Of a stretch of DNA of 64,000 bases, positions 23,601 through 31,400 are shown piece after piece (the stretch's first letter is position 1; every line of letters starts with the position of its first letter). The DNA is from Acidobacteriota bacterium (GTDB taxonomy: Bacteria > Acidobacteriota > Thermoanaerobaculia > Multivoradales > J023). The DNA lies in NCBI GenBank assembly GCA_029263315.1, contig JAJCXR010000012.1:1-64000 (forward strand), in the 5' to 3' direction. The translations under genes and the position numbers were made by a program. The notes beneath the pieces are model-generated. The model saw only the letters and a list, made by a program, of their open reading frames with translations. It was not told the origin of the DNA and did no database searches.

Positions 23601-24396
23601 CCCAGAGCTCCACTGCATGCACTTGCATGGGGGTGGCCGAGAGCAAGTAGAGACAACGACATCGATCCTTCAGCCCAGGTTGCCCACGGCCCCCGGCCAA
23701 CAGCTCCAGCAGGAGATTGGGCGGGCCGGAACCGGAGGCCCGGCGACGCGCATGGTGCGCTTCGTCCACCAACACCACATCCCAAGGCTCGGCCTCCAGC
23801 ATCTCTCGCCGCCGCCGACGCTGCTTGGCCAGCTGGCTGGAGGCCAAGATCAGCGGTAGCCGATTCCACGGGTTGTCATCCGCCGTCTGTGCCACGACCT
23901 CTCGGCCATGGACATCGACGAAGCGCCCCTCTTCGTAGCGCGGCACGTCGAGCACCAATTTTTCGTAGAGCTCCTCCTGCCACTGCCGCAGAATGCCCTT
24001 GGGCACGAGCAACAGGGCGCGGTGAACACGGCCGGAAATCAGCAACTGGCGAAGCACCAAACCGGCTTCGATGGTCTTGCCGAGACCCACCTCATCGGCA
24101 AATAAGAAGCTCTCGGGGAATCGGGCGGTCGCTTGCCGCACCACCCGTAGCTGATGGGGCCACGGCTTCACCGGGCAGGAGGTGATGCCCAAGTCCGAGG
24201 CCGCCGGTAAAAAGGGGGCCTGGCGCAGAAAGCGCAGGATCAAGCGTTGCTGCGCTTCCTCCACCGAGCTGGTTGAGCGTTGGCGCAATGAATCTCCGAA
24301 GGCAGCGGTCGTTGGCAGGGCAATCTGGGGGCCGATATCCTGTGGCCGATTATCGTGCGGCCGATTATCGTGCGGCCGATGAGCATATCGCGGCAT
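20635..24396 (-). CDS. SNF2-family DNA-dependent ATPase/helicase-like protein
   Basis: A large 1253-residue protein with the two RecA-like lobes of SNF2 enzymes in its first half: Walker A 'FADEVGLGKTIEAGL' (about 99-113), DEAH box 'VLVDEAHHARR', 'LLSATPMQ', then in the second lobe 'GEGLNLQ' and 'RVEQRIGRIDRIGQ' (motif VI). The C-terminal ~500 residues have no recognised domain. RapA/HepA-type and DISARM DrmD-type proteins share this plan, but no DISARM partners are nearby. I chose ATG 24396; longer in-frame starts reach towards the divergent flippase gene. Right after the start lies a short tandem repeat ('HDNRPHDNRP'). Probably it remodels nucleic-acid complexes such as stalled polymerase; the substrate is unknown. 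Confidence 0.8.
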   Translation of the reverse strand: MPRYAHRPHDNRPHDNRPQDIGPQIALPTTAAFGDSLRQRSTSSVEEAQQRLILRFLRQAPFLPAASDLGITSCPVKPWPHQLRVVRQATARFPESFLFADEVGLGKTIEAGLVLRQLLISGRVHRALLLVPKGILRQWQEELYEKLVLDVPRYEEGRFVDVHGREVVAQTADDNPWNRLPLILASSQLAKQRRRRREMLEAEPWDVVLVDEAHHARRRASGSGPPNLLLELLAGGRGQPGLKDRCRCLYLLSATPMQVHAVELWELLRLLGMGGRWGSGEDAFSKYFEELRRPFGERDWGLVMAMAGEVVDDLGGLDAAFEQWARQTLGSDAGAVEGILLAAGGLGTGPETASAADLTQLSPGQQRVLDQGLRRHTPLRCLAWRHTRGLLRAYRRAGLIDTAVPRRRTQNVWIALSPQERQLYDRIEGFVGELFQRYEARRKGLGFAMTLYRRRLTSSFYAVRCSLERRLKLLCHATVEAPQPELLDDEDGAWDEIFGDDPPSDEAWSPSLFDDQPLCFDDERGHLEDFVDQLRRMDSDSKLLQLENDLQQLLPQRDRVLVFTQYTDTMDFLRRRLVAVHGVRLACYSGRGGEMWRADEGWQSCSKEHLRERFRRGDIEVLLCTEAAGEGLNLQTCGVLINFDMPWNPMRVEQRIGRIDRIGQLHDEVWIRNYFYRDTVEAEIYRRLSDRIDEFEEVVGTLQPILHNVSETIRRLAMVPESRRADLMRHEMQRLDDGGASGEEPSLALSECFAQQADALDLDARRVDDMDPILPSPVAPSDLQRCLTTTPLIDAQWTPAAHLDGAYELTWRGARHLVTFEPSVFERYPYKVSLLTYGQPLLDDLLASVEQQSERDVPRGVGLYSAREPSPVSLFFVPRAEGMATLESLADLQAVMEDGAGDWIADQEGAASVLFSRRRRQALAQQTRVEQRRRRGQRSALVESARSVLQRACQVEQALARRPGLFETPPPLAAGVAALESLARHGPPWAPLLRLLGEQRAAAVWDEAHQRRLEGLSRGRLDMLWQELATTANRLQADVESLERRIVAAEMAVSGPSAGGSLERLWFPVDRQDSVASVGHLGFLAADEVRPFVDGVPFYEDLQALVERLRDLDGDPQREERQRPTDFRWLPLSGRHRARPGLCVVPISLPSMSRSVPMGSWCLLRLAPAGPWDNKLLLLEHPEIDDPDLGGSWTLRRYQSQQRTYEDGSWQALRVILSAVSPNNDIATQVLEEVEESTIWVIAELLEVLSDGN
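24334..24377. repeat. 15-bp tandem repeat in the SNF2 gene N-terminus
   Basis: gattatcgtgcggcc occurs perfectly at 24348-24362 and 24363-24377. An imperfect copy (gatatcctgtggcc) lies at 24334-24347. On the minus strand it encodes the His-Asp-Asn-Arg-Pro repeat. Confidence 0.75.
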
Positions 24397-24462
24397 CGGC
24401 GATGATAAAATCACCATCCCCACCATGCCAAAACCACGTCCGAGCCCAAGGCTACTCCCCAG

Positions 24463-26022
24463 GTGAGCCACGAAACCCCACCGCAAGAGGGGCACGAGGC
24501 CTTCCTCCACTACTCGGCGAAGGTTTCGCGGCAAGCCTCCGTCTTCCTGCTCGGCACCCTCTCCAGCGTCACCTTTGGCTATCTTTTCAAGGCCTATCTC
24601 GGTCGAGCCCTGGGGGCCGAGGCCCTGGGCATCTACACCCTAGGTTTGCAGACCGTCGGTTTCGTCGTTCTCTTGGCCGGACTGGGTTATCCCTACCTGC
24701 TGGCACGTTTTGTCGCCATCTACCGTGGTCGCCACGAATGGGCCCGCATTCTCCAGCTCCTGACCCAGACAACCCGGCGCACCCTGCTGGCCTCGGGGGG
24801 CTGCGCATTCTTGCTGTGGTGGATTCGACGACCCTTGGCCGAAGGTCTGTTCGGGGCTCCCGACCTGGCCCTCTACTTGCCCTTATTCGCGCTCCTGATC
24901 CCCCTGAGCGCCGTCAACAGCCTCCTCGGCCAATACCTGAGAGGTCATCAAGAGGTGACCCGACGTACGGTGGTCACCCACTTCGTGCAATTGCCGGTCA
25001 AGATCGCCGTCACCTTGCTCCTGTTGCAGCTTGGTTTCGGCTTGGCCGGCTACATCACCGCCGAGTTGGTGAGCCAGCTCGTGGCGGTGGGTTTGCTGTG
25101 GCTGCTCACCGCACGCCTGGCACCACCCGACGAAGTCACCGGTCTGCCACCACCGGACGTTCCCGCACTGGACACTGAAAACCGCGCCTATGGCCGTCAG
25201 CTCCTCGGCCTCGAGATCCTGCGCTTCTTCAGCGCCCGGATCGATATCTTCTTGCTCGGAGCCCTCGCCAACACCGTCCAGGTGGGCATCTACGCCATGG
25301 CGGTGACCTCAGCAGCTTTCATCCCCACCCTGTTGCGAGCCCTCAACTCGATCTTCGGACCGATGATCAGCGACCTCCACAGTCGAGGTCAGACGACCTT
25401 GCTGAGACGCCTGTTCAAGATCTCCACCCGGTGGTGTCTCTGCCTGACCTGCCCTTTGGTGGTGATCATCATCGTCTTCTCACCGGCCCTGATGGGACTT
25501 TTCGGGCAAGCTTTCGTGGTCGGGCAGTACGCACTGATCTGGCTAGCTTTGGGGCAACTGGTGAATGTGGGCACCGGCGCGGTGGGCAATCTGCTGGTCA
25601 TGTCCGGGCATCAGCGCTTAGAAATCTGGGCTTCCCTGCTCACCGCCCTCACCACCCTCGGCCTGGGGCTGTGGTGGATTCCCCTCTGGGGCATGACCGG
25701 TGCGGGGGCCGCTGCCGGCCTTGGCCTAGCTCTGTCCAACGGGGTGCGGCTGGCTCTGGTGTGGCGTCATCTCAGGCTTGAAGCCTACGATCTCAGCAGC
25801 CTGAGATTGCTCTTGCCATTGACCGCGGCTGCCGCCACGGCAGTGGGGGTGTCTTGGTTGTGGGGCAGTGCCTCGCTGCTCGGCCTGTTGCTGGCTCCGT
25901 TGGCCACTTACGGCGTGCTCGGATTGACGATTTGGCCTTTTCTATCGAGCCAAGACCACGCCTTGCTGCGACGCTTATCGTCTCGATTACCCGGCCTTGG
26001 GAGTCGATTTCGGTCCGGCTGA
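24463..26022 (+). CDS. Polysaccharide/lipid-linked oligosaccharide flippase (MOP superfamily)
   Basis: The 519-residue membrane protein has about 12-14 hydrophobic segments and the pattern of Wzx/RfbX/SpoVB-like flippases: 'GTLSSVTFGYLFKAYLGRALGAEALGIYTL' near residues 29-58 (a hallmark 'ARxLGxxxyG' motif), and 'GIYAMAVTSAAFIPTLLRALNSIFGPMISDL' in the second half. It would move undecaprenyl-linked sugars across the inner membrane for a surface polysaccharide. The GTG start at 24463 keeps the expected length; the ribosome binding site is weak. No glycosyltransferase is adjacent, and the gene is divergent from the SNF2 gene. Confidence 0.85.
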   Translation: MSHETPPQEGHEAFLHYSAKVSRQASVFLLGTLSSVTFGYLFKAYLGRALGAEALGIYTLGLQTVGFVVLLAGLGYPYLLARFVAIYRGRHEWARILQLLTQTTRRTLLASGGCAFLLWWIRRPLAEGLFGAPDLALYLPLFALLIPLSAVNSLLGQYLRGHQEVTRRTVVTHFVQLPVKIAVTLLLLQLGFGLAGYITAELVSQLVAVGLLWLLTARLAPPDEVTGLPPPDVPALDTENRAYGRQLLGLEILRFFSARIDIFLLGALANTVQVGIYAMAVTSAAFIPTLLRALNSIFGPMISDLHSRGQTTLLRRLFKISTRWCLCLTCPLVVIIIVFSPALMGLFGQAFVVGQYALIWLALGQLVNVGTGAVGNLLVMSGHQRLEIWASLLTALTTLGLGLWWIPLWGMTGAGAAAGLGLALSNGVRLALVWRHLRLEAYDLSSLRLLLPLTAAAATAVGVSWLWGSASLLGLLLAPLATYGVLGLTIWPFLSSQDHALLRRLSSRLPGLGSRFRSG

Positions 26023-26051
26023 TTCTGGCTCGGGGGGCGTCGCCTGCCGAT

Positions 26052-26396
26052 TCACTGCACCGGCACCCTGGCTTGATACCCTTCGTCGTAGTCGTGAAAA
26101 TGGGCGAGAGATTCCTCCGGAAAACGCCAGCAGTAGTACCCATGGCCGCAATCCCAGTCCACCAACCAGAGACCTTTGACCTCACAGCCGATGGAAGTTA
26201 CCTCTTCCATCCACACCTGGACGATGGCCTGATAGGCTTCCTCCAGCTCCTCGCGGCGGGAATTCAACTCATCGAAGCTCTGAATGCGGTTGATCAAGGA
26301 TTCCACCTGGCTAAAAGCGATGGTGGTGAGACTGCGCACCTGCGGGAAGGTGGCCAGAGCGTCTTGGTAGGTAAAGATCGTCTTGTCGGTCATCAT
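26052..26396 (-). CDS. DUF2203 family protein
   Basis: The 114-residue protein matches the DUF2203 pattern: 'TYQDALATFPQVRSL' at the start, a central coiled helix, then 'VTSIGCEVKGLWLVDWD' and 'YYCWRFPEESLAHFHDYDEGYQARVPV' at the end. Family function is unknown; members are small cytosolic proteins with conserved Trp/His/Asp residues near the C-terminus, suggesting a binding site. ATG 26396 (with a second ATG at 26393) fits the family N-terminus; the extended frame does not. It is convergent with the flippase and divergent from thymidine kinase. Confidence 0.8.
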   Translation of the reverse strand: MMTDKTIFTYQDALATFPQVRSLTTIAFSQVESLINRIQSFDELNSRREELEEAYQAIVQVWMEEVTSIGCEVKGLWLVDWDCGHGYYCWRFPEESLAHFHDYDEGYQARVPVQ

Positions 26397-26488
26397 TGGC
26401 GGGATGCTAGCAAAGGATATGGGCTGACCCAAGGGGTTGAGTTGAAGTCGAGGGACCGATACCATGCGGCGCCCCAGGAGTGACCCGA

Positions 26489-27085
26489 ATGTACGAAAGA
26501 TCCAGCGGACATATTGAAGCGATTACCGGCGGTATGTTCTCCGGCAAGAGCGAGGAATTGGTGCGTCGTCTACGCCGGGCCGTCATCGCCAGGCAGCGCG
26601 TGCAGATATTCAAACCCGAGTCCGATACCCGCGCCGGTGGGGACCGGGTGGTCACCCGGGACAACCGCGAGCTCGACGCCATTCCCGTCTCCACCAGCGC
26701 CGAAATGCGCAAGGGCCTACATTGGGGCGTGCAAGTGGTGGGCATCGACGAAGCCCAATTCTTCGATGACGGGCTCGGCCCCCTGGTCAACGACCTGGCC
26801 GACGCCGGTATCCGGGTCATCGTCGCTGGCCTGGACCAGGACTTTCGCCGCCAACCCTTTGGGCCCATGCCCCACATCCTGGCGACGGCGGAGTACGTCG
26901 ACAAAATGCACGCCATCTGCGTACGCTGCGGCGCCCCGGCCCACTACAGCCAGCGCATCGCCGGCGGCGGCGAGCAAGTACAGGTGGGCGACACCGAAGC
27001 CTACGAAGCACGGTGCCGGCGCTGTTATCAGGAGTTCCAGGCGCAGCCGATGCTCTTCACGCAGCAGGAAATGGACGGTAGCTGA
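26489..27085 (+). CDS. tdk: Thymidine kinase
   Basis: The 198-residue enzyme phosphorylates thymidine to dTMP with ATP in the salvage pathway. Visible motifs are the P-loop 'GGMFSGKSEELVRRL' (about 14-28), the Walker B-like 'VVGIDEAQFF', the lasso region 'AHYSQRIAGGG' and four structural zinc cysteines ('CVRCG' and 'CRRC'). ATG 26489 is preferred over the GTG nine bases upstream because AGGAG lies eight bases before it. Length and motifs are typical of type II thymidine kinases. Confidence 0.93.
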   Translation: MYERSSGHIEAITGGMFSGKSEELVRRLRRAVIARQRVQIFKPESDTRAGGDRVVTRDNRELDAIPVSTSAEMRKGLHWGVQVVGIDEAQFFDDGLGPLVNDLADAGIRVIVAGLDQDFRRQPFGPMPHILATAEYVDKMHAICVRCGAPAHYSQRIAGGGEQVQVGDTEAYEARCRRCYQEFQAQPMLFTQQEMDGS

Positions 27086-27320
27086 GTACAGCTCTGCGGA
27101 AATACGGTGACGTATCAAGAGCACCGAGGCGCCGCGTCCGCAAGGCTTGCGAGCGAGGCATAGTGGGGCTCTGTTGCAGCGAGCGTAAGGCCGCGGACGT
27201 GGATGCATCGGCGCTCGAATACCAGCATATTTTTGAAAAGGTGTACTAAGGCTCCCACGGGCTCCGAGTCGACGGGCCGTCGACTTGCTTCCAGCGCCCC
27301 CCTCATTGGAGAAGTAGCCC
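27086..27320. other. Intergenic region with palindrome and imperfect long inverted repeat
   Basis: There is no supported gene. AGTCGACGG-g-CCGTCGACT (27267-27285) is a perfect 9-bp inverted repeat with a one-base centre. Further left, CGTCCGCAAGGCTTGCG (27135-27151) is roughly complementary to CGTAAGGCCGCGGACG (27184-27199), giving a stem-loop of about 65 bases. It could be a structured transcript end or a REP-like element. Confidence 0.45.
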
Positions 27321-27776
27321 TCAGGTGATGGGCGGATGGATGGGCACCGGACGGTTGCGCTCATCCACTTGAACATAGACCACTTCCGCTTCGGTCACCT
27401 TGATGCCCGGCTCGGCACCGTGGCGGCGCTCCACCTCGACACTGACCTTGACGGTCACCGAGGTACGTCCGGTGCGCACCGTCTCGGTGTAGAAGCTGAC
27501 CAAATCACCGACAAAAACCGGCGCATGGAACTCCACCTCGCGCATGGCCGCGGTGACCACCGCTCCGGAGGCATAGCGGTGCGCTTCGATGGAACCGGCC
27601 ACATCGATGAAGGACAGGATCATGCCGCCGAAGATGGTGCCCCGCGCATTGGTATCCTTCGGCATCATCATGACCCGAATGGCCGGCTGCAAGGGCCCCG
27701 CATTGACAGATTTCTGGTCCGTAGACGACCCCGCTGTCGCCTCGGAATGATTCTCGGGAGATGCTTTTCCGCTCAT
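27321..27776 (-). CDS. Acyl-CoA thioesterase, hotdog fold (YciA-like)
   Basis: The 151-residue protein has the hotdog-fold core of the YciA/BFIT-type acyl-CoA thioesterases: '[26 protein letters not shown]' (with the conserved Asn and Gly-Gly around the catalytic Asp/Asn region), '[23 protein letters not shown]', and '[12 protein letters not shown]'. It hydrolyses acyl-CoA to free acid and CoA. The N-terminal ~30 residues are a Ser-rich disordered extension. GAGAGGG precedes the ATG. Single gene, divergent from the metallopeptidase. Confidence 0.87.
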   Translation of the reverse strand: MSGKASPENHSEATAGSSTDQKSVNAGPLQPAIRVMMMPKDTNARGTIFGGMILSFIDVAGSIEAHRYASGAVVTAAMREVEFHAPVFVGDLVSFYTETVRTGRTSVTVKVSVEVERRHGAEPGIKVTEAEVVYVQVDERNRPVPIHPPIT

Positions 27777-27966
27777 CTACAACAACCCTCTCGGGACAAT
27801 GGAATATGGGTGAGACAGGCGCACGGTATCAGGCTGCTCGCCAGTGGCAAAACTGCTGCGCTCCCTGTCAAGACACCCGCCGTGGCGGAATATCTGTGCC
27901 TCCCCCGCCGTTTCAAACGCCGACAGCCCTCCTACTTTGAGGAGGCCCAAACGAGGAGACACCCAC

Positions 27967-28662
27967 ATGTTCATGTTTGATACTACATATCTGTTGCTGG
28001 TCACCGCACCGGTTCTCTTGATGTCGCTAGGCGCCTCCTGGTTGACCAAGAGCACCTTCAAGCGCTACTCCCGAGTGCGTAGCCGTTCCGGCATGACCGG
28101 AGCGCAGGCGGCCCAGGCCATGCTCGAACGGGCCGGTATCCGCGATGTCAAGATCATTCCGGTCAACGGCTTTCTTTCCGACCACTACAACCCGACGAAC
28201 AAAACCCTGGCGCTGTCGGAAGCCACCTACGGCTCGCCTTCGGTGGCGGCCATCGGTGTCGCCTGCCATGAAGCGGGGCACGCCATCCAACATGCCACTT
28301 CCTATGGCCCCCTGGCAATCCGCTCGTTCTTGGTCAAGCCGGCGGGCATCGGCTCGCAGATCGGCCTCTACATGATGATGTTCGGACTCATGCTCAGCCA
28401 AAGCCTGGTCGTCTTCGGGGCCATTCTTTTTTCCGCCACCCTGCTGTTCCAGCTGGTGACCCTACCGGTGGAATTCGACGCCTCGGCCCGGGCCAAACGC
28501 CTGGCCCTCGAACAAGGGTTGGTGAGCCGCGAAGAGCATCAAGGCATGAGCAAAGTGCTCAACGCCGCGGCCTTGACCTACGTCGCCGCCGCTGCGTCGA
28601 CCCTCTTGACCTTGCTCTACTTTCTCTTTCGAGCCGGTCTCCTGGGCGGTCGTCGCGACTGA
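27967..28662 (+). CDS. Membrane zinc metallopeptidase (YugP-like)
   Basis: The 231-residue inner-membrane protein has an N-terminal hydrophobic helix (residues 6-25), the zinc motif HEAGH (His101, Glu102, His105) in 'ACHEAGHAIQHA', and two or three further hydrophobic segments after it. 'DVKIIPVNGFLSDHYNP' followed by 'TLALSEATY' is typical of the YugP/COG2738 family of putative neutral zinc metallopeptidases. Its substrate is unknown. ATG 27967 is chosen for the GAGGAG about nine bases upstream and because the hydrophobic N-terminus follows directly. Confidence 0.88.
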   Translation: MFMFDTTYLLLVTAPVLLMSLGASWLTKSTFKRYSRVRSRSGMTGAQAAQAMLERAGIRDVKIIPVNGFLSDHYNPTNKTLALSEATYGSPSVAAIGVACHEAGHAIQHATSYGPLAIRSFLVKPAGIGSQIGLYMMMFGLMLSQSLVVFGAILFSATLLFQLVTLPVEFDASARAKRLALEQGLVSREEHQGMSKVLNAAALTYVAAAASTLLTLLYFLFRAGLLGGRRD

Positions 28663-28667
28663 CGCCG

Positions 28668-28708
28668 GGCCGTCGGTCGAACGGCCCCGTACCCCCGGGA
28701 TCGGGGCC
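28668..28708. terminator. Hairpin pair between convergent genes
   Basis: GGCCGT (28668-28673) can pair with ACGGCC (28681-28686), and GGCCCCG (28684-28690) with CGGGGCC (28702-28708). The two structures share bases, so they are alternatives. They lie between the metallopeptidase and phosphohexomutase ends. No T run is seen. Confidence 0.4.
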
Positions 28709-28733
28709 GGGTCCGAGTCTCGACCGTTCCGGC

Positions 28734-30101
28734 TCAGTCGGCGGGCTCGCCGAGAATGGACATCAGCTCAGCCATCTTCGCCGCCAACTGTGCTTCGTCC
28801 TTGGCTTCTGCCACCAGCCGTAGATAGGGTTCGGTGTTGGACGGCCGGACGTTGAACCACCAGTCGTCATACTGCACCGTGACACCGTCCAGGTAATCGA
28901 TTTCGCCGTCGCTGTAGCGCTCCGCCAGACGATCCATCATGCCCTGCTTGTCTTCCACCTGGAAGTTGGTCTCCTCGCTCTTGGCATAGCGCCGCAGGGG
29001 CTCCACCAGGCTGGACATGGGTTGCCCCGTCTTCCACAGTAGGTTGAGGATCTCGAACACCGCGAGCAAAGAATTGTCCGCCGTGTAGGTGTCACGGAAG
29101 TAGTAATGTCCCGCCAGCTCGCCGCCGAAGATACCGTTCTCCCGCCGCAGAGTCGCTTTGATGAACGAGTGCCCCACCCGTTCGCGGATCGGTCGTCCAC
29201 CCTTTTGCGTGATGTACTCGGCAACGGCCCGGGATGACCGCAAATCGTAGACCACCGCATTGCCCGGCTCCCGTTCTAGGAGCTCACCGGCGATCAGCGC
29301 CGTCGACAGATCACTACCGATCATCGTGCCTTGCTCGTCGACAAAAGCCGAACGGTCGCCGTCGCCGTCGAAGGAAACGCCGAGATCGGCGCCGTGCTGC
29401 CGCACCGCCGCTTGAAGATCCTTCAGGTTCTCCGACTTCAACGGGTTCGCTTCGTGGTTCGGAAAGGTGCCGTCGAGCTCGAAGAAGAGGGGGATGACGT
29501 CGATACCCGCCGCCTCCAGCAAAGGTAGGTAGAGCGTTCCCATGCCATTGGCCGCATCGGCCACCACTTTCAGGCGGCGACTACCATCAGGACGCCGTAG
29601 GTGAGACAAAAGCATCTCGCCGTACTCCTTGAAGACCTCGCCGTGCTCGAGCCCGCCGCGCTGTGCCGCCTTGGGCAGATTGCCTTGTTGCACCGACGAT
29701 TCGAGGAGCGGGATGCCGTGGTCCCCGGACACCGGCCGCGCATTGGCCCGGCTGAGCTTGAGGCCGTTGTAGTCCTTGGGGTTGTGGCTGGCGGTGACCT
29801 GCACGCCCCCCAAGGCTCCCAGGTGACCCACCGCAAAGTAATTCATCGGGGTGGTCGCCAGGCCGATGGACAAGACGTCGAATCCCGCATCGCGCAGGCC
29901 GTTGATCAAGGCCGCCTCCAGGGGCTCGCTGTGGGATCGCATGTCGCGACCGACGACGATGGTATTGGGCATGGTGGCCAAGGCCCGGTCTTCGTCGTCA
30001 TAAATGTGTTGGGCAGCCAGGCCAATCTTGTAGGCCATGTCTTCGTTGAGCTGCGACGGGTAGAGGCCTCGCACATCGTAGGCCTTGAAAATGCCAGCCA
30101 T
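28734..30101 (-). CDS. Phosphomannomutase/phosphoglucomutase
   Basis: The 455-residue alpha-D-phosphohexomutase interconverts hexose 1- and 6-phosphates for nucleotide-sugar supply. Motifs are the phosphoserine loop 'VTASHNPKDYNG' (Ser105), the metal loop 'SFDGDGDRSAFVDEQG', the sugar loop 'GGELAGHYYF' and the C-terminal phosphate-binding 'VRPSNTEPYLRLV'. The ATG at 30101 is supported by AAGGAGA seven bases upstream. AlgC/ManB-type bifunctional enzymes share this length, so specificity for mannose, glucose or both is not determined here. It could feed polysaccharide or glycogen metabolism encoded elsewhere in the window. Confidence 0.9.
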   Translation of the reverse strand: MAGIFKAYDVRGLYPSQLNEDMAYKIGLAAQHIYDDEDRALATMPNTIVVGRDMRSHSEPLEAALINGLRDAGFDVLSIGLATTPMNYFAVGHLGALGGVQVTASHNPKDYNGLKLSRANARPVSGDHGIPLLESSVQQGNLPKAAQRGGLEHGEVFKEYGEMLLSHLRRPDGSRRLKVVADAANGMGTLYLPLLEAAGIDVIPLFFELDGTFPNHEANPLKSENLKDLQAAVRQHGADLGVSFDGDGDRSAFVDEQGTMIGSDLSTALIAGELLEREPGNAVVYDLRSSRAVAEYITQKGGRPIRERVGHSFIKATLRRENGIFGGELAGHYYFRDTYTADNSLLAVFEILNLLWKTGQPMSSLVEPLRRYAKSEETNFQVEDKQGMMDRLAERYSDGEIDYLDGVTVQYDDWWFNVRPSNTEPYLRLVAEAKDEAQLAAKMAELMSILGEPAD

Positions 30102-30265
30102 GGTGATCTCTCCTTGTGGCCGATCCTGAGGCCGCCGCCGGGTCACAGGGGACCCAAAGGCGTTGGCCTTCGTCGGCTATGGCATCGCGTTTGTTGCGAT
30201 ATTGCCGATATTTCTGTGGGTTGGGGGTTGGCGGACGACGCATCGGATCGATGCCGGATGCCGCG

Positions 30266-31258
30266 TCAGTCGTTCAGCTTCGCCAAGAAGAGCTCCAGCT
30301 TACTGCACAGCTCCTCCGGTGATTCGGTGTGGGGCAAGAGCCCAGACAATTCGAAGACTTCGAGCTCGGCATTGGGCAAATGACGCAGCCACAGGTCAGC
30401 CGTCTCCACCGGCGGATTTACGGCATGTCGACCCCAGGCGATCCACGTCGGAGTCTGCAACTGGGCCAACACCTCGCGCACGCCATGGTTGAGGTATCCG
30501 CTCAGGTAGGCCGCCAAGGCAGCGCGGGCACCGCTCTGATGGGAGCTGCGATAGTGCTCGTCCACCAATTCGTCGTCGACCGCCGTCGGCGAGCAGTAGA
30601 CCTCACGGCGCAGGTAGTTGGCCAGCCCTGAGCGGCTGGTGTAGACGTTGAGAGCCGACGTCCCGAGCACGGGCATGCGCAGCAGGCGATGGACGACGGC
30701 GTCCTTGAAGTCGGGCTCATCGCCATGCACCTCGATTCCCAAGGGGACGATCAAGGCCAGGGCGCGCACGCTCTCCGGCTGATCGACAGCCAACTGCACG
30801 GCGTAGGCCGCCGTCATGCCCGCCGCCACCAGCACGGCGCGGCTGCCGACCACCTCGTGGAGGAAATCGGTTAACAGCTCCAGGTAGAGCTCGCTGTCAT
30901 AGGTACGGTCCGGCTTGTCGGAGCTTCCCCAACCCAGGAGATCCGGCGCGAAGACCATGTGGTCGCGGGCCAGCTCTTCTGCCGTACGGCGCCACTCGAT
31001 GGCACTGTGGCCTGGTCCAAAGGTGTGCAGCAGCAACAACGGCTCGCCTTCCCCGAGACGCTGAAAGAGCACCTTGCCGTACTTGGAATCCCAAGTATCT
31101 CCGCTTCCCCAGCGGATCTCCGGCAGCTGGCGGGCCCGACGCGACACCATGGCGTTGACCAAAGCCGGAACGCCGATGGCGGCGCCGCCCATGAGCAAAC
31201 CTTGGGCCAGGCGTCGACGTCGTCGCTTGCGCTGCTCTTCCTCCCTTGAAAGTGCCAT
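30266..31258 (-). CDS. Alpha/beta-hydrolase fold protein lacking the nucleophile serine
   Basis: The 330-residue protein has an Arg-rich N-terminus and one hydrophobic segment (residues 17-37), which may anchor it in the membrane. The alpha/beta-hydrolase core follows: 'GEPLLLLHTFGPGHSAIEW' oxyanion region, 'HMVFAPDLLGWGSSDKPD', then the nucleophile elbow. At the elbow, where G-x-S-x-G is expected, the sequence reads 'LVAAGMTAAYAVQLA'; aligned with typical members the Ser is Gly. The late His is kept ('LLPHTESPEE'). It is therefore either non-hydrolytic or uses another residue. Single gene; no operon partner suggests its role. Confidence 0.82.
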   Translation of the reverse strand: MALSREEEQRKRRRRRLAQGLLMGGAAIGVPALVNAMVSRRARQLPEIRWGSGDTWDSKYGKVLFQRLGEGEPLLLLHTFGPGHSAIEWRRTAEELARDHMVFAPDLLGWGSSDKPDRTYDSELYLELLTDFLHEVVGSRAVLVAAGMTAAYAVQLAVDQPESVRALALIVPLGIEVHGDEPDFKDAVVHRLLRMPVLGTSALNVYTSRSGLANYLRREVYCSPTAVDDELVDEHYRSSHQSGARAALAAYLSGYLNHGVREVLAQLQTPTWIAWGRHAVNPPVETADLWLRHLPNAELEVFELSGLLPHTESPEELCSKLELFLAKLND

Positions 31259-31400
31259 AACCCGTGCAGGATATCACGCCCTTCGGTCTGAGCGAGCGCC
31301 ACCAATGCGCATCTCTGGAAGCTGCAGGACGGAGTAGGTGAGCAACGTAATAGAATGCGGCAGTCGAGGGTTTTTGACTTCGATTTTTCTGGAGGTTGAC

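Noticed and set aside
20635..24396. A DISARM or other multi-gene defence system around the SNF2 ATPase
   Set aside because: No DrmA, DrmB, DrmC or methyltransferase genes lie nearby; the flanking genes are a HAD phosphatase and a flippase.
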